A DNA stretch of 41,214 nt from Chara braunii (taxonomy: Eukaryota > Streptophyta > Charophyceae > Charales > Characeae): contig BFEA01000007.1 in assembly GCA_003427395.1 (NCBI GenBank), positions 377,112-418,325 of the forward strand. The letters are read 5' to 3'. Positions within the stretch are counted from its first letter, which is position 1; each line of letters begins with the position of its first letter. This document shows, in pieces, positions 10,598 through 21,244 of the stretch. The notes below the pieces were generated by a model. The model had not been told where the DNA came from. It did not search any database and worked only from the letters and a program-made list of their open reading frames with translations. The position numbers and the translations under genes were made by a program.

Positions 10598-12630
10598 GAA
10601 AAGATACTGAAATTCTATGTTCCACTGCTGGACGCCCGCTTGGACCCCCCTACAGCAGAAGCTCTGACACAGGCTGGAGCGAAATGGTTTCACTTGGATG
10701 CTGTGCGAGAGGCCAATAACCACGAACTGAAGGCCATTTCACTGACACAGGAGGTGTCAGCTCCTAAAAGCAAACAAGAAGCTTCCAGATAGTCTGAACC
10801 TGCGGTCCAGATTTATGCTCGCCTGCCTATCAGAGAGCAGGAGACCCTCATCACAGTTGAGCCACTCCAGAGGCAGCTCGAAGCAGAGCCCTATGCACCA
10901 ATCTCCAGTGAGAACCCAGGTGGGGTGACGAACAGGTGGACTCCCACATCCAAAATCAGGCAGAGGAAACTGCTGCAGCTGTTTAAACTGAAAATAGTGA
11001 CATGGAATGTACGAGGCTTAGGGGATAGCACAAGGAGGGAGAAGAGGAAACGGGTGAAATCGTGGATGTTCTCTGCTTGCAGGAGACGAAGCTGGGGATG
11101 GATAAGTTTAATTTAATACAGATTCTGAAGTGGTGGGACGGCCCGCAGTACTGGGCACCTGCGCAGGGTACGAGGGGAGGGGTAGCTATACTTCTTCACC
11201 GTAATTTGCAAGGGTCTATCATAGATGCGGAAACGGATTTGTGGGGGAAATGGACCTGGGTAAGATTGTCGGGTAGGACAGAAAGAATGGGTGATAGCAA
11301 CTGTGTACGCACCTTCTGAACCAGCTGCAAGAGCAGAGTTTTTCACAAACATACAAAGGATAGTCCCGCAAACCGAGAACTTGGTTTTGCTGGGGGACTG
11401 GAACTTGTCACTGGACGAAGGCTTGCGCAGAAATTCCCGCTCAGCAGGAAGAAAGGACACGGCAGCCCTGCTGGATTTAATCCAGGAGAGAGACCTATCA
11501 GACCCCTTTCGTTGGTTGAACTCGGAAGACCCAAGGTGATAGCAACTGTGTACGCACCTTCTGAACCAGCTGCAAGAGCAGAGTTTTTCACAAACATACA
11601 AAGGATAGTCCAGCAAACAGAGAACTTGGTTTTGCTGGGGGACTGGAACTTGTCACTGGACGAAGGCTTGCGCAGAGATTCCCGCTCAGCAGGAAGAAGG
11701 ACACGGCAGCCCTGCTTGATTTAATCCAGGAGAGGGACCTATCAGACCCCTTTTGTTGGTTGAACTCGGAAGACCCAGGGTGATAGCAACTGTGTACGCA
11801 CCTTCTGAACCACCTGCAAGAGCAGAGTTTTTCACAAACATACAAAGGATAGTCCCGCAAACAAAGAACTTGGTTTTGCTGGGGGACTGGAACTTGTCAC
11901 TGGACGAAGGCTTAAGGCTTGCGCAGAGATTCCCGCTCAGCAGGAAAAAACGACACGGCAGCCCTGCTGGATTTAATCCAGGAGAGGGACCTATCGGACC
12001 CCTTTCGTTGGTTGAACTCGGAAGACCCAGGGTTTACCTGGTTCTCAAGTATTCGAAGGGAATGAGACCACAGGGAGATAGTGAAACGCAGGTTGGATTA
12101 CTGCCTGGTGGGCACTGCCAGGGAGCTAGCACAGTCAGACTGAGTCAGTTACACATGTCCGTCAGATATCCCATCCACTGTCTGATCATAAACCAGTACC
12201 GGCAGATATAGTGCTGACAGAGGCAGTGGAAAGAGGGAAAGGTTATCTTAAAGTTAAATGCTCAGAATCTAGAGGACCCGGGTCTGCGAAGATGGGTACA
12301 AACTTACGAAGTACTACAGACCCACATGGAGGACTGGCAAGCGGCCAGACCAGCCTTCCCATCTACAGCAGAGTGGCTAGATGGAGGCCTGGCTATAATC
12401 TCCGGAGGATTAAACGTGGGCTCTAGAATTCTAGCACGGGAAAGGAACAAGGAGGAAGATCACATCAGTGCAGGAGAAGGGTGGAGGAGACTGAAAGAAG
12501 GATGGAACTCCACCCGATCTCGGAACTGATTTGGGAACTGGTTTGGGCCAAGGAGAGAGAGTGCAGGCTAGCAGAATCGGACAAGTTGCAGATAGAAAAG
12601 CAACACAGATGGGAGGAAACATCGAAAAGT
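10598..12630 (+). pseudogene. LINE polyprotein fragment with AP-endonuclease domain
   Basis: A frame open from 10598 (one TAG at about 10789) leads into the start of an exonuclease/endonuclease/phosphatase domain: LKIVTWNVRGLGD at about 10990. After a frameshift comes DVLCLQETKLG with the catalytic Glu, then GTRGGVAILLH and, in another frame, VIATVYAPSE and NLVLLGDWNLSLDE, the conserved GDxN strand. The C-terminal end (RRLDYCLVG, then a Pro-Ser-Asp stretch near 12160) follows the triplication. At least two frameshifts plus the out-of-frame duplications inactivate it. No RT is visible before the poly(A), so the RT part is deleted or unrecognisable. Intact homologues nick target DNA to prime reverse transcription. 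Confidence 0.8.
11291..12032 (+). repeat. Three tandem ~244-bp copies inside the LINE endonuclease
   Basis: Units start at 11291, 11536 and 11780 with GTGATAGCAACTGTGTACGC and run to CTCGGAAGACCCA. Periods are 245 and 244 bp, so the copies fall in different frames. They are almost identical; unit 3 carries an extra ~9 bp (GGCTTAAGGCTTG region near 11910). Each copy re-encodes the catalytic GDWN segment. Confidence 0.95.
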
Positions 12631-12847
12631 CGTGTGTTTTGTTTTTCCTCTTTTTTTTTTTTACTTTTGGAGAGTTACATTGGTTCAGAGGAACACTAGA
12701 CCCGGATAGGTTTCCAGGAGCCTATCTGGGTAATGGTCCCAGGCTGTAACCAGGATATTGCGGGGTTTAACGGCCCCGTCTCTCCCCCATCTCTCTGATT
12801 TTGTGCAATACAAGCTCTACTGGTTCAACCAAAAAAAAAAAAAAAAA
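12630..12847 (+). mobile_element. Probable LINE 3' UTR and poly(A) tail
   Basis: After a T-rich stretch the sequence has no open frame and ends in a run of 17 A at about 12831-12847 in the same orientation as the LINE. The element would then span roughly 9.6-12.85 kb with an internal deletion of RT. Confidence 0.45.
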
Positions 12848-12904
12848 GACAAATTCCAGAAAGCTCCACCATAACAACGAGGGAAACGAAAGTTCAGTCC
12901 CTCG

Positions 12905-13110
12905 GGACATCCGTTAAACATATATATACATATATTCACACAGTATCGGAGCGCAAAGGCGGAAAAGACAAAACAAGAAAAGGCAAAACAAAAAAAGAAA
13001 AAAAAGAAGGAAAGCTACCCCTGTTCATCACCTCTTACGTACAAGGCCAGCCACGTGGATGACAGGTTGAGCGCTGGGGGATCCCCGTGTGTTACAAGGA
13101 CCCACTTGCA
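12905..13110. repeat. Dispersed repeat family R, copy 1
   Basis: TA-rich lead, then TATCGGAGCGCAAAG, an A-rich tract, CCCCTGTTCA...ACCTCTTACGTACAAGG, CCACGTGGATG and CCCCGTGTGT. The same ordered blocks recur at 15960-16160 and 19740-19870. Confidence 0.7.
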
Positions 13111-13282
13111 CGCAGCCAAAAGGCAAAGAGGTAAAGAAGAGGAGGAAACCAAACCTGACAGGGAAAGAAAGCTTATCAGTCAAACAAAGCAAATGACACA
13201 TCCCACAGATAATCCAATTGTCACAAAGCAAATAACACATCCCATAGATCAACATATTTTTTATTTTTTTCACTTCTTTATT

Positions 13283-13308
13283 TTCTTTTTCTCTCTTTTT
13301 TTTTTTTT

Positions 13309-13345
<37 letters not shown>

Positions 13346-13346
13346 C
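13283..13346. repeat. Poly(T) tract
   Basis: An almost uninterrupted T run of about 60 nt, long enough to be unreliable in sequencing or assembly. Confidence 0.95.
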
Positions 13347-13369
13347 TTTAACTGTCCCCACCTCGGCAG

Positions 13370-14010
13370 ATAGGACAGCTACGGTGAGGATGATGTGGAT
13401 GTTCACAAGGATACCCAAGGAGAGTTGCGCCAGCACAGCATTCAGCAGGACGGCTAGCACGAACCATCCCATCAAAACAGTCCTGACAGGACATGTTGTC
13501 CACATGTCAAAAGAACAGCAGGACATTCATCACAGTGCGGCATCATGCAGTTCTGATAGCGTCCTTGGGCACAAAAGGGACAACGTATATCTGGGTGATA
13601 GGGATGGAAATGTGGGACACCCTTCAGTACAGACAGCGGCAACCGCAATAGATTGGTAATGGCTATGGCATAGATGATGCATTCCACAGCCAAGGCGCAC
13701 CCCGTCTCTGTCCCGACAGGTGTCACACGAGAGTCAATATAATCCAAAATAAAGTATGATTCAACAATGCAGGCAAAAGTTCATTTCCGTCAAAAATAGC
13801 CTGACTCATCGTCCCACCATCCCACAATTCCCACTGGGCAGCTGCACGAATGAGTGCCATATAATGCCCGGGTCTGTGCAAAATACAGGCAGAAATATGA
13901 GGATGGTCTTTAAGGTCATCGCCTGGCATCGCATGATACATAAGAAGGTGGCGACCGTGGAATGATACGGGTAGTTGTAAGACACTTTTACAGTAAAGCC
14001 CTTTACTGAG
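13370..14010 (-). pseudogene. Decayed frames: papain-fold peptidase-like His segment and Cys-rich region
   Basis: On the minus strand a frame ending at about 13723 reads RHLLMYHAMPGDD, then ILHRPGHYMALIR, then WELWDGGTMS. The pattern GHYxALxR...W.LxD resembles the catalytic-His segment of ubiquitin-hydrolase/papain-fold peptidases. In another frame (13747-13472) follows CPFCAQGRYQNC, CDECPAV and CGQH; a third frame near 13490-13370 adds CQDCF and CPICRGG. This suggests a zinc-binding tail broken by frameshifts. The active-site Cys is not identifiable. No flanking element structure could be set, so it may be a host gene relic or a transposon-encoded protease. The family call is tentative. Confidence 0.3.
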
Positions 14011-14504
14011 GTAGAGTATAGTTACTCCCTACCCTCAGCAGGTGGACCATTATGATCATACATACAACAACTGATTTTCAACAGCGTCAAGCCGATAAGC
14101 AATCGTAACAAATTGGGATGCAGTATAATATTATATACATCCGTTAAAATAGGAACAATGGCTCCTACGCAAAAGGGAAAAAAAAAAAAAAGCGAAAGTT
14201 CCTCGTCATGACCAAAGTTACCAAACAAACAATGATGACCCCATAGAGGAAAAAACAACCAAAAAAAAAAAGAACAGACAGCATCAGCCATCATGATAAT
14301 CGAGCCGGGACAACTATCGACGGGGAAGGGAAAAAAAAAAAAAAAAAAAAAAAAAACACGCAACACGGTATCACCTCCTCGCTCACACTATGGCTTCTTT
14401 TTTCTTATTTATGGATGTAATTGCGATCAAATACATCGAGGTCTGAGCGCAAAAGCGGCCAGATTCGTTGAATTTACAATAGAGTTCGAGTACGCCCTGA
14501 TGAT

Positions 14505-14620
14505 GAGCCTCACTCCACTACTCACCAAATGTGCAAAATAAGAATGGATCTTACGCTAGAGTATGGAAAGGTACAGAGCCATATTTTGTCTTTTGTGCAT
14601 CTGTGGAGTAGTGGAGAGAG
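14505..14620. mobile_element. Short foldback MITE, family M, copy 1
   Basis: CCACTACTCACC...TGTGCAAAATAAGAATGGATC is mirrored by ...TTTTGTGCATCTGTGG..TAGTGGAGAG, giving a ~100-bp imperfect palindrome. Related copies: 16755-16980, 33895-34100 and the window end. Confidence 0.5.
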
Positions 14621-14987
14621 GCCCACGCAAACTCTCGTTTTCCATTGCTACTCACCTCAGAAACACAGGCGGAGGGAAAAAAAAAAAACGCGAGCGGACG
14701 TTGCTGACACTATCCCGAGTTTTCGACTGAAGAATCGTGGATAGGTCATTGAGCAAGGAATCTTTTTCGGCCCCCGGGAAATACGGAGAAAAATTATGTA
14801 AAGTACCAAAGGGCCCAGCTTATCAGTTGGTCCAACCATAAACTGTCGAAAATTGCGAAGTGGTTAACTTGACCAAGGAGGATGGTGGGACTCCTAGTAT
14901 TACTGTGTACAAGTGGTTTGTGGATTTGATTTAGGACCAATCTTAGGTCCTGCAGAGTAAAATAGGGGTTCTGCAGTTACATAAAGG

Positions 14988-15235
14988 GTTAATTTCAAAA
15001 ACATTGCGGTTTCAAAGTTATGGCGGCAGCAAAATGTCGTCCGTTCGAAGTTTCCTTTGCAAAAATTCCTTTGCAAAAATAGAGGTTTCGTTGCAGCTTT
15101 ATCGGGTTCCCATAGTTTGCCAGCAAAAATAAAAATACAGAGTTTTGCCAAGTTTCACAGCAAAGGACCCCTAGGCCCCTGGCCTCAGGGACTCAGGGAC
15201 TCAGCGTTCCGGCCTCAGGCACTCAGCTTTTCCCT

Positions 15236-15268
<33 letters not shown>

Positions 15269-15607
15269 CCCCGCGGGCATGGCCGAAGCATCTCGGGCGT
15301 GGCCCGTGGCCACGGGTTTTCTTTTTTTTTTTTTTTTTTCCCGCGGCCGTGGCCGAGGCATTTCGGGCCCAAAAAAAAAAAAAAAAAAAACGCTGAGTGC
15401 CTAAGGCCAGAACGCTGAGTCCCTGAGTCCCCGAGGCCAGAGGCCTAGGAGTCCTTGCTGTGAAACTGGTCAAAACGCGGTATTTTTGGTGGCAAACTAT
15501 GGGAACCCGATAAACCTGCAACGAAAACTCTATTTTTACAAAGGAAACTTCGAACGAACGACATTTTTGCTGCCAAACTTGGAAGGAGCAATATTTTTGC
15601 TATTAAT
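14988..15607. mobile_element. Large foldback element with ~240-bp inverted arms
   Basis: The left arm (14988-15233) and right arm (15389-15607) are inverted repeats with high similarity. Shared blocks include GTCCGTTCGAAGTTTCC, TTTATCGGGTTCCCATAG, GTTTCACAGCAA and GGGACTCAGCGTTC. The ~155-bp centre has T runs, an A run and two related GC blocks (CCGCGG..TGGCCGA.GCAT.TCGGGC). No coding capacity. Arms begin near TTAAT on both sides; a target duplication is not clear. Confidence 0.8.
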
Positions 15608-15654
15608 CCATATCTGGGTGATGGGGATGACATATACGGGGGTATACATACAGA

Positions 15655-15915
15655 GTCAAACAGAACTGCCTGGTAAGTCGTAGGCAGAGAACGAGAAGAG
15701 GACAACAAACGAGGGGCTGCCACAGACTGTTTCGTCGGAGTCTCACCTACTGAGTCATGCATATGCATATATATATACTGAATTTGTGAATATACTCGGC
15801 CTCCTGATGAGTCGGTAGGTGAGACTCCTATGAAACAGTCTGTCGCAGCCCCTCGTTTGTTGTCCTCTTCTCCCTCTTGTCCCTCTCTGCCTACTCTTCA
15901 CCCGGACAGTTCTCT
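15655..15915. repeat. Inverted repeat of family R with hammerhead-like arms
   Basis: The left arm (AGAACTGCC...GGCAGAGA...GAGAAGAGGACAACAAACGA...CAGACTGTTTCGTCGGAGTCTCACC) is mirrored by the right arm from about 15795 around a TA-rich centre (15758-15795). Each arm carries the hammerhead-like motif in opposite sense. Confidence 0.7.
15795..15852 (+). ncRNA. Hammerhead ribozyme-like motif, type I, imperfect
   Basis: Core CTGATGA at 15804-15810 and GAAA at 15832-15835. Stem III would be ACA/TGT with a three-base loop (15835-15843), and the cleavage triplet GTC ends at 15844. Stem I pairs G15845 with C15803 and, after a mismatched bulge, GCC with GGC. Stem II is irregular (a four-base insertion). 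All core residues are present, but helix quality leaves activity doubtful. Confidence 0.45.
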
Positions 15916-15959
15916 ATAATCACGATAATCTATCACGATAAGTAGATATCCACTATATA

Positions 15960-16480
15960 TTTATATCGTCACATGAATATCAGAGCGCAAAGACAAAAAA
16001 AACAGAAGAAAACAAGAAAAATATAATTCGTTTTTTAATCTTCTTCCTTACAAGACTCCCCCTGTTCAGAACCTCTTGCGTACAAGGCCGCCCACGTGGA
16101 TGTAGGTTGAGCGGCGGCTGCCCCCATCCCCGTGTGTCATATATCATATATCGTCGCACCATGTATCGGAGCGCAGTTTGTCACAGCCACTCGACGTTTG
16201 CTGTCCTCTTCTCCCTCTCTGCCTACGGTTCACCGGCAGCTTGCTCTGTTTGACGATATACATATACATACATTTACTCTCACGCTGTGAATCGGAGCGC
16301 ATACATACATGTACAATTATTATATTATTATACAGATATTAAACATACACATAATATACAGAACTGCACTGCCCGGTAAACCGTCGGCAGAGAGGGAGAA
16401 GAGGAGAACGGACGCGAGGCTGTGAAGAAGTGTGTCGTTCGGAGTTTGACCGACTCATATGTATGACCGAGCACATATGT
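15960..16480. repeat. Family R, copies 2-3 with hammerhead relic
   Basis: 15960-16160 repeats the block order of 12905-13110. 16187-16250 (minus sense) and 16361-16462 (plus sense) carry the GGCAGAGA...GAAGAGGA...GAGGCTGTGA block. The latter is followed by a degraded hammerhead segment (TGTCGTTCGGAGTTTGACC). Confidence 0.6.
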
Positions 16481-16754
16481 ATGTATATATTGTCACGTGA
16501 TGTATGTATATATATATCGTGACACAGTGTATTGTCACGTATATGACACATCGGTTAAATTTCGCATTTCCTTTTTTCCTGCGCGTCAAGCCTTACAACT
16601 ATCGACAAGTTGACGACAACGATAATTACATTGACCTCGGGGCAGTGAAGAAGCACGCTAAGCTCTCGTGGTTAGGGTTCAAGACTCCCTCCTCCCTCTC
16701 CTAATCAAATACAGGAAACGACGGGGCGAAAATCGTAGGGAAAACACGAAGGGG

Positions 16755-16980
16755 ACAACAGAACCTGCAAAATGAGAACGAATCTTCCGCCAGAACATGG
16801 AAAGATACACCACAGGACGTGCATGCATTCCAGAGAGTAACGGTCATCCCGAGATCTCGGGTCTCGCTCCACCACTCACCAAATGTGCAAAATGAGAATG
16901 GATTTTCCGTTGGAACACCGGAAGATACATCGCGATTACTTCTCTCTTTTGTCCACGTGGTGAGTGGGGCAGCGAGGCCC
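16755..16980. mobile_element. Family M MITE, copies 2-3
   Basis: AAAATGAGAACGAATCTTCC (about 16770) and AAAATGAGAATGGATTTTCC (about 16888) start related units. The second is a palindrome: CCTCGCTCCACCACTCACC is mirrored at 16958-16983 as GGTGAGTGGGGCAGCGAGG. Confidence 0.55.
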
Positions 16981-16984
16981 CTCC

Positions 16985-17800
16985 GGTGCGTATTGCGTAT
17001 TACAAACCAAGCTGATATGACCTCAGATGAACCGCTTCTTCCCCCCCCCCCCCCACCCCCCTCCTCCCAATAATAAGTTAACAATAATAATTTCGATTCG
17101 TAAACAGGACGGACCCAGAGCTTCAAAATAGTTGGCAGATTTCTTTTAGAACTATTTACATACATAATAGAAAATTAATAATTAAAAAAAACAACTATTC
17201 ACATACATACTATCACAGAAAGAAAATTGCGTATAATCACTCGAACGGATTGCTTGCTAAGAACACACTTCCCGATCCCAACCTCAAAAAAAGCAGTTGT
17301 CGTCCATCAGAAAATCTAGTCCATCGGGATACCGTTCTATAATAGGAAGGATAGAGAGAAGAGTACCATGGCCCCTGCGCAAGGAGGGAAAAAAGGAAGG
17401 AAAAAAAAGAAAAGAAGAAAGGAAGAAAAATACCAAACAAACAAACAAACAAACAAAAAAAAAGTCGTTAAATTACATTGGTTTCGACGATATTAAGACA
17501 ATCGAACAACAAATAAAGAAGATGCTTACCATGACAAAGCGGGACATATATAATTAACAAGAGAAATTCGCACAACTCAAAACAAAAAGAAAAACTAGCA
17601 TAATTGAAGAGAAAAATTAGCATATATTTATCAAAAATAAAAATGGGCATAATCAAATATAAAAATAGGGCGGCTCGCGGAGAGGACTTTAAGAAAAAAT
17701 CAGATGAAACGTAAACTGTGCTATGCTTCCTGTCTGCCATGGAAACTAAAGGCATACTCACACTACCCTTCTTCATCTGAACAGAAAGCCCGGTCAATCT
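16985..17800. other. No gene seen; low-complexity intergenic
   Basis: Contains a C run (17041-17054), A-rich and AACA repeat tracts (17440-17463). No domain-bearing frame. Confidence 0.5.
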
Positions 17801-17802
17801 AG

Positions 17803-17880
17803 CGGTATTTGGGGCAACTTTCAGTCTAGATGCAGCGATGGTGAACGCGAGTTCTATTCGGGTGAAGACGGTAGGACCTT
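17803..17880 (+). repeat. Diverged single copy of the 143-bp repeat
   Basis: GCGGTATTTGGGGCAACTTT, then TTCTATTCGGGTGAAGACGG, match the array at 19135-19551. CTACCGTCTTCACCCGAATAG at 19090 is the inverse of its end, so the array may sit inside a larger element with inverted ends (about 17803-19110). Confidence 0.55.
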
Positions 17881-18105
17881 TTTCACTCCTTTCTGGACGT
17901 AATTGCGGTCACATACATTCCCTTGGGGGCCGTAAATGCGGTCCGATACATTTGAGATAGTGCTACTGTGAGTGCGCCGTCATTGGTAAGGTCTAAATCG
18001 GCCGATACTCACCGTTCCAAAATTAATCTGTTGAGAAAAAAAGAAAAAAATCCTTTGTTGAGAAAAAGAAAAAAATCATTTGTCGGTAATTGCGGTCCCA
18101 TACAG

Positions 18106-18276
18106 CCAGGGCCAAGTCCCACTACAAGCAGCGTCGACTTTCCTCAACGCCTGAATCTGGACGTGTTCGTGGAGATGTGCTGAAATGGCGTCATGTTTCC
18201 TCAACCGCACATCGCCGCAAACACGTCCAGATTCAGGCGTTGAGGAAACTCGACGCTGCTAGTGGGACCTGGCCCC
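18106..18276. mobile_element. Foldback MITE, family FB, copy 2
   Basis: The arms GGGCCAAGTCCCACT and AGTGGGACCTGGCCC bound ~70-bp inverted repeats that share CCTCAACGCCTGAATCTGGA and its complement. Flanking CCA on both sides is a possible 3-bp target duplication. Confidence 0.75.
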
Positions 18277-18332
18277 CAGTCTCGCGAGAGTTCACACCGA
18301 CGACTCCCATGAAAAGGACTTTCCCAATACCA

Positions 18333-18560
18333 ACGAGCCCACCGGTCGCTCAGTCGGTCCATCCACGAGCCTACCGGTAGCTCAGTCGGTCCATCCACGA
18401 GCTGTTGACTTACAGACCCAAGTAGACACAATCCGCTGACCAAAACAAAATAATTCTTAGTAAGGAAAAAAAAACAAAAAAAACAGAATAATTCTTAGTC
18501 ATCTGGGGCTGGTCAGCTCAAGGATGATATCCGACGGCCGTCGCCTTTTCAAAAAGAAAA
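18333..18560 (+). mobile_element. SINE-like sequence with tRNA A-box
   Basis: TAGCTCAGTCGG at 18378-18389 matches a tRNA/Pol III A-box. A 32-bp duplication (18333-18396) repeats this head. The tail GGGGCTGGTCAG...GATGATATCC...GGCCGT..CCTTTTCAAAAAG matches the SINE at 21245-21630. No good B-box is seen, so this copy is rearranged. Confidence 0.5.
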
Positions 18561-19130
18561 AAGAGGAAGAGAGAAAATAACAAAGAGGACTTCTTAATCG
18601 ACGTCGAGACCGATCCAAGTATGATACCAAAAAAAACATAATCGAAATAAGAACCGAAAACTGAATCACCAACCGCTCCTTAAAAAAAAAAAAAGCTCGT
18701 TTAAAATAATAAAGAAAAGTAAAAAATTTGTCCAGACTCCAGAGCGGTCCAGTTTAAAAATCCATTTATGTCGCACTCCAGACAGAAGACCATACGACAA
18801 CGCGAGAGACATAATTACGGGGGAAAATAGAAAAAAGAATATCGACAAGCTAACAGCAAGAAAAAGCGGACGACAACAACAACAACGACAACAAAGCAGG
18901 AAACAGTTCAGACGAGGCAACACTCGTAATAATGACGAGGACCCACTTCTCTCATGTCTGACTCATCGAACCGCACTTACGTCCAGATACATTCATCACC
19001 AAAACGACTCGGATGTGGCGTGCGCGCCCACTACTTCCTTACCCAACCCAACCTCGACCTCTCAATCAAGCCGCCGCATCCACATGTTACTACCGTCTTC
19101 ACCCGAATAGAACGCTCGGCGGTCATTCCA
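18560..19130. other. No gene seen
   Basis: A-rich spacer with AAC repeats near 18877. A motif (GTCCAGATACATTCATC at 18980) is shared with the short inverted repeat family near the window start. Confidence 0.4.
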
Positions 19131-19134
19131 GCTC

Positions 19135-19551
19135 GCGGTATTTGGGGCAACTTTCAGTCTAAATACAGCGAGGGCGACCGGGCGTTCTATTCGAGTGAAG
19201 ACGTGTATTTTTCTATACAATGTCACACGAATGTTTTAATTCGACAGCATGTTGCTTTCCTGCTTGTCAAACTGCATGCGGTATTTGGGGCAACTTTCAG
19301 TCTAAATACAGCGATGGCGACCGGGCGTTCTATTCGAGTGAAGACGTGTATTTTTCTATACAACATCACACGAACGTTTTAATTGGACTGCATGTTCATT
19401 TCCTGCTTGTCAACCTGCGTGCGGTATTTGGGGCAACTTTCAGTCTAAATACAGCGATGGCGACCGGGCGTTCTATTCGAGTGAAGACGTGTATTTTTGT
19501 ATACAATATCACACGAACGTTTTAATTCGACTGCATGTTCATTTCCTGCTA
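19135..19551 (+). repeat. 143-bp tandem array, three units
   Basis: Units start with GCGGTATTTGGGGCAAC at 19135, 19278 and 19421, exactly 143 bp apart. They contain GCGACCGGGCGTTCTATTCG and TCACACGAA.GTTTTAATT. The long frames here arise only from the repetition. Confidence 0.95.
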
Positions 19552-19599
19552 GTGGTTTAGCAGACGGGAGGAGCCTGAATCGACGAGTAACTGAAGTCC

Positions 19600-20110
19600 C
19601 TCGCACACTGCCCTGTAAATCAATCGTAGGCAGCGAGTGAGAAAAGGACAGCGAACGATGGGCTCTGACAGACTGTTTCGTCGGAGTATCACCGACTCAG
19701 CACGAGGCTGAACCCTACATATCTCTCTATATATTATCACAAAAATATCAGAGCGGAAATGCGGAAAGAAAGGGAAAAAAAAAGAAAAGAAACCAGGGAA
19801 AATTGAATTCAATTTTTTTTCTTCTTCCTTATAACTCCCCCTGTTCAGAACCTCTTGCGTACAAGGCCGTATATATGTCACATATATTGTCACACATATA
19901 TCGTCACAAACAGAACTGCCCGGTAAACCGTAGGCAGAGAGAGAGAAGAGGACAACAAACGACGGGCTGTGACATATTGTCACACATATATATAGATATG
20001 CATATCGTTGAACACAACTGCTCGGTAAATCGCAGGGAGACAGGGAGAAGAGGACAACACACGAGTGGCTGTGACAGACTGTTTCGTCGGAGTCTCACCG
20101 ACTGATCATA
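19600..20110. repeat. Family R cluster with hammerhead relics on minus strand
   Basis: The block GGTAAA.CG.AGGCAG...GAAGAGGACA is seen at about 19603, 19914 and 20025. Segments GACTGTTTCGTCGGAGT.TCACCGACT at 19673-19703 and 20069-20096 are the complement of a hammerhead stem II/GAAA region. In both, the complement of CTGATGA is mutated (CTCAGCAC; CTGATCAT), so they are relics. 19740-19870 repeats the A-rich and CCCCTGTTCAGAACCTCTTG blocks. Confidence 0.6.
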
Positions 20111-20394
20111 TCATCATATTCATTACGAATTGAGTATCTCACTGCAATCACTTGTCACTTCACACAAGTCTGTTCCTCTCGGCGCCGCCTCTGAGAACCT
20201 TCCAACCTACCTCGGATCTTCCGCCATAGCCAGTCTCTCACTCAACCTCCTCACGAGCTCTTCCTCCTCGGTGGAACCTGTCGCTTCTCTGCTTCCCCCG
20301 CTTCTCTCCTCCCTTCCTAACTCTCCGCTCCTCTCATCTCTTCCTCCGCGTCGGTGATGCCGACGGCCGCCGCCGCCTCCCTCCTAAACTCTGC

Positions 20395-20802
20395 TGTGCA
20401 AGTGTTTGTCATGCAAGCGCCGCCAGCCGCCAGCCGCCAGTCGTTCATCACATCCGGGTCACTTGGATGTGAAGCCGCTCATGTATTGCCCGCGTAGTGA
20501 TAGTTCCCCGCCAAAACGACTCTTGAAGCTGGACTGTTTTTCCACAGCCAAAATATGACCACGGAGGCTTGACTGCCCCTTTTTCCCGCCCCAGCGACTC
20601 TGCGGCCTGACTGTTTCCCGCCACAGTCAACCCGCAGCTTGACTGTTCCCCGCCTCAGATCGACGGCTCGCTTGCCACGGAGCTTGACTGTTTCCCGCCG
20701 CAGACCGACAGCTCGCTTGCCCGGGGGTTGACTGTTTCCAAGGGTTAAATTAAATTACGGCGAAGGTCAACGGGTTAAATTTAATTACGGCGAAGGTCAA
20801 CG
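20395..20802. repeat. GC-rich degenerate repeats and a 31-bp tandem duplication
   Basis: CCGCCAGCCGCCAG trinucleotide-like repeats (20418-20440). TTGACTGTTTCCCGCC recurs about every 40-60 bp (20525-20735). GGGTTAAATT.AATTACGGCG occurs twice about 30 bp apart (20741-20802). Confidence 0.75.
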
Positions 20803-20923
20803 GCCAGAGGCAAGAGATCCGAGGCTAAGTCCCACTAGGGCACTACCGTCTTCACCCCAACACAACGTACCCTGAGTATGACTGCATCGAGCCGGAAAGA
20901 TGGCTTGTATACATTCAGAATCA

Positions 20924-20974
20924 GGGTGCGTTGTGTTTTGGGAAAGCCGGTGCGTTGTGTTTTGGGAAAGCCGG
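20924..20974. repeat. 24-bp tandem duplication
   Basis: GTGCGTTGTGTTTTGGGAAA plus AGCCG is present twice in succession. Confidence 0.9.
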
Positions 20975-21244
20975 TGGCGGGGACTTGCACGTAGTTTCGA
21001 GTACGCAGCTGTTCTGCCATCTGATCTGTCCGATCTGGACATATCGCGTCTGCGCCGTCTGCACTGTGGCCACGTTGAAAAATCCTCGAAACTTGCCGGA
21101 CTCCCGGGGGCTAGGTCCCACTTGCACGAGGTAGGTCCTTGAAATAGGGGCTGCACGGGGTAGGTCCTTGCAATAGGGGCTGATCCCACTATGAACTTTT
21201 ACCAAAAAGTCGTAAAACTCCCTTGAAAGTAGGAGAAGTATCCA

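Noticed and set aside
16701-17165. Minus-strand 154-codon frame with a Gly run
   Set aside because: Covers family M MITE copies and a C homopolymer; no domain.
18954-19525. Frames over 18.95-19.5 kb with repeated segments
   Set aside because: Repetition of the 143-bp satellite read in changing frames.
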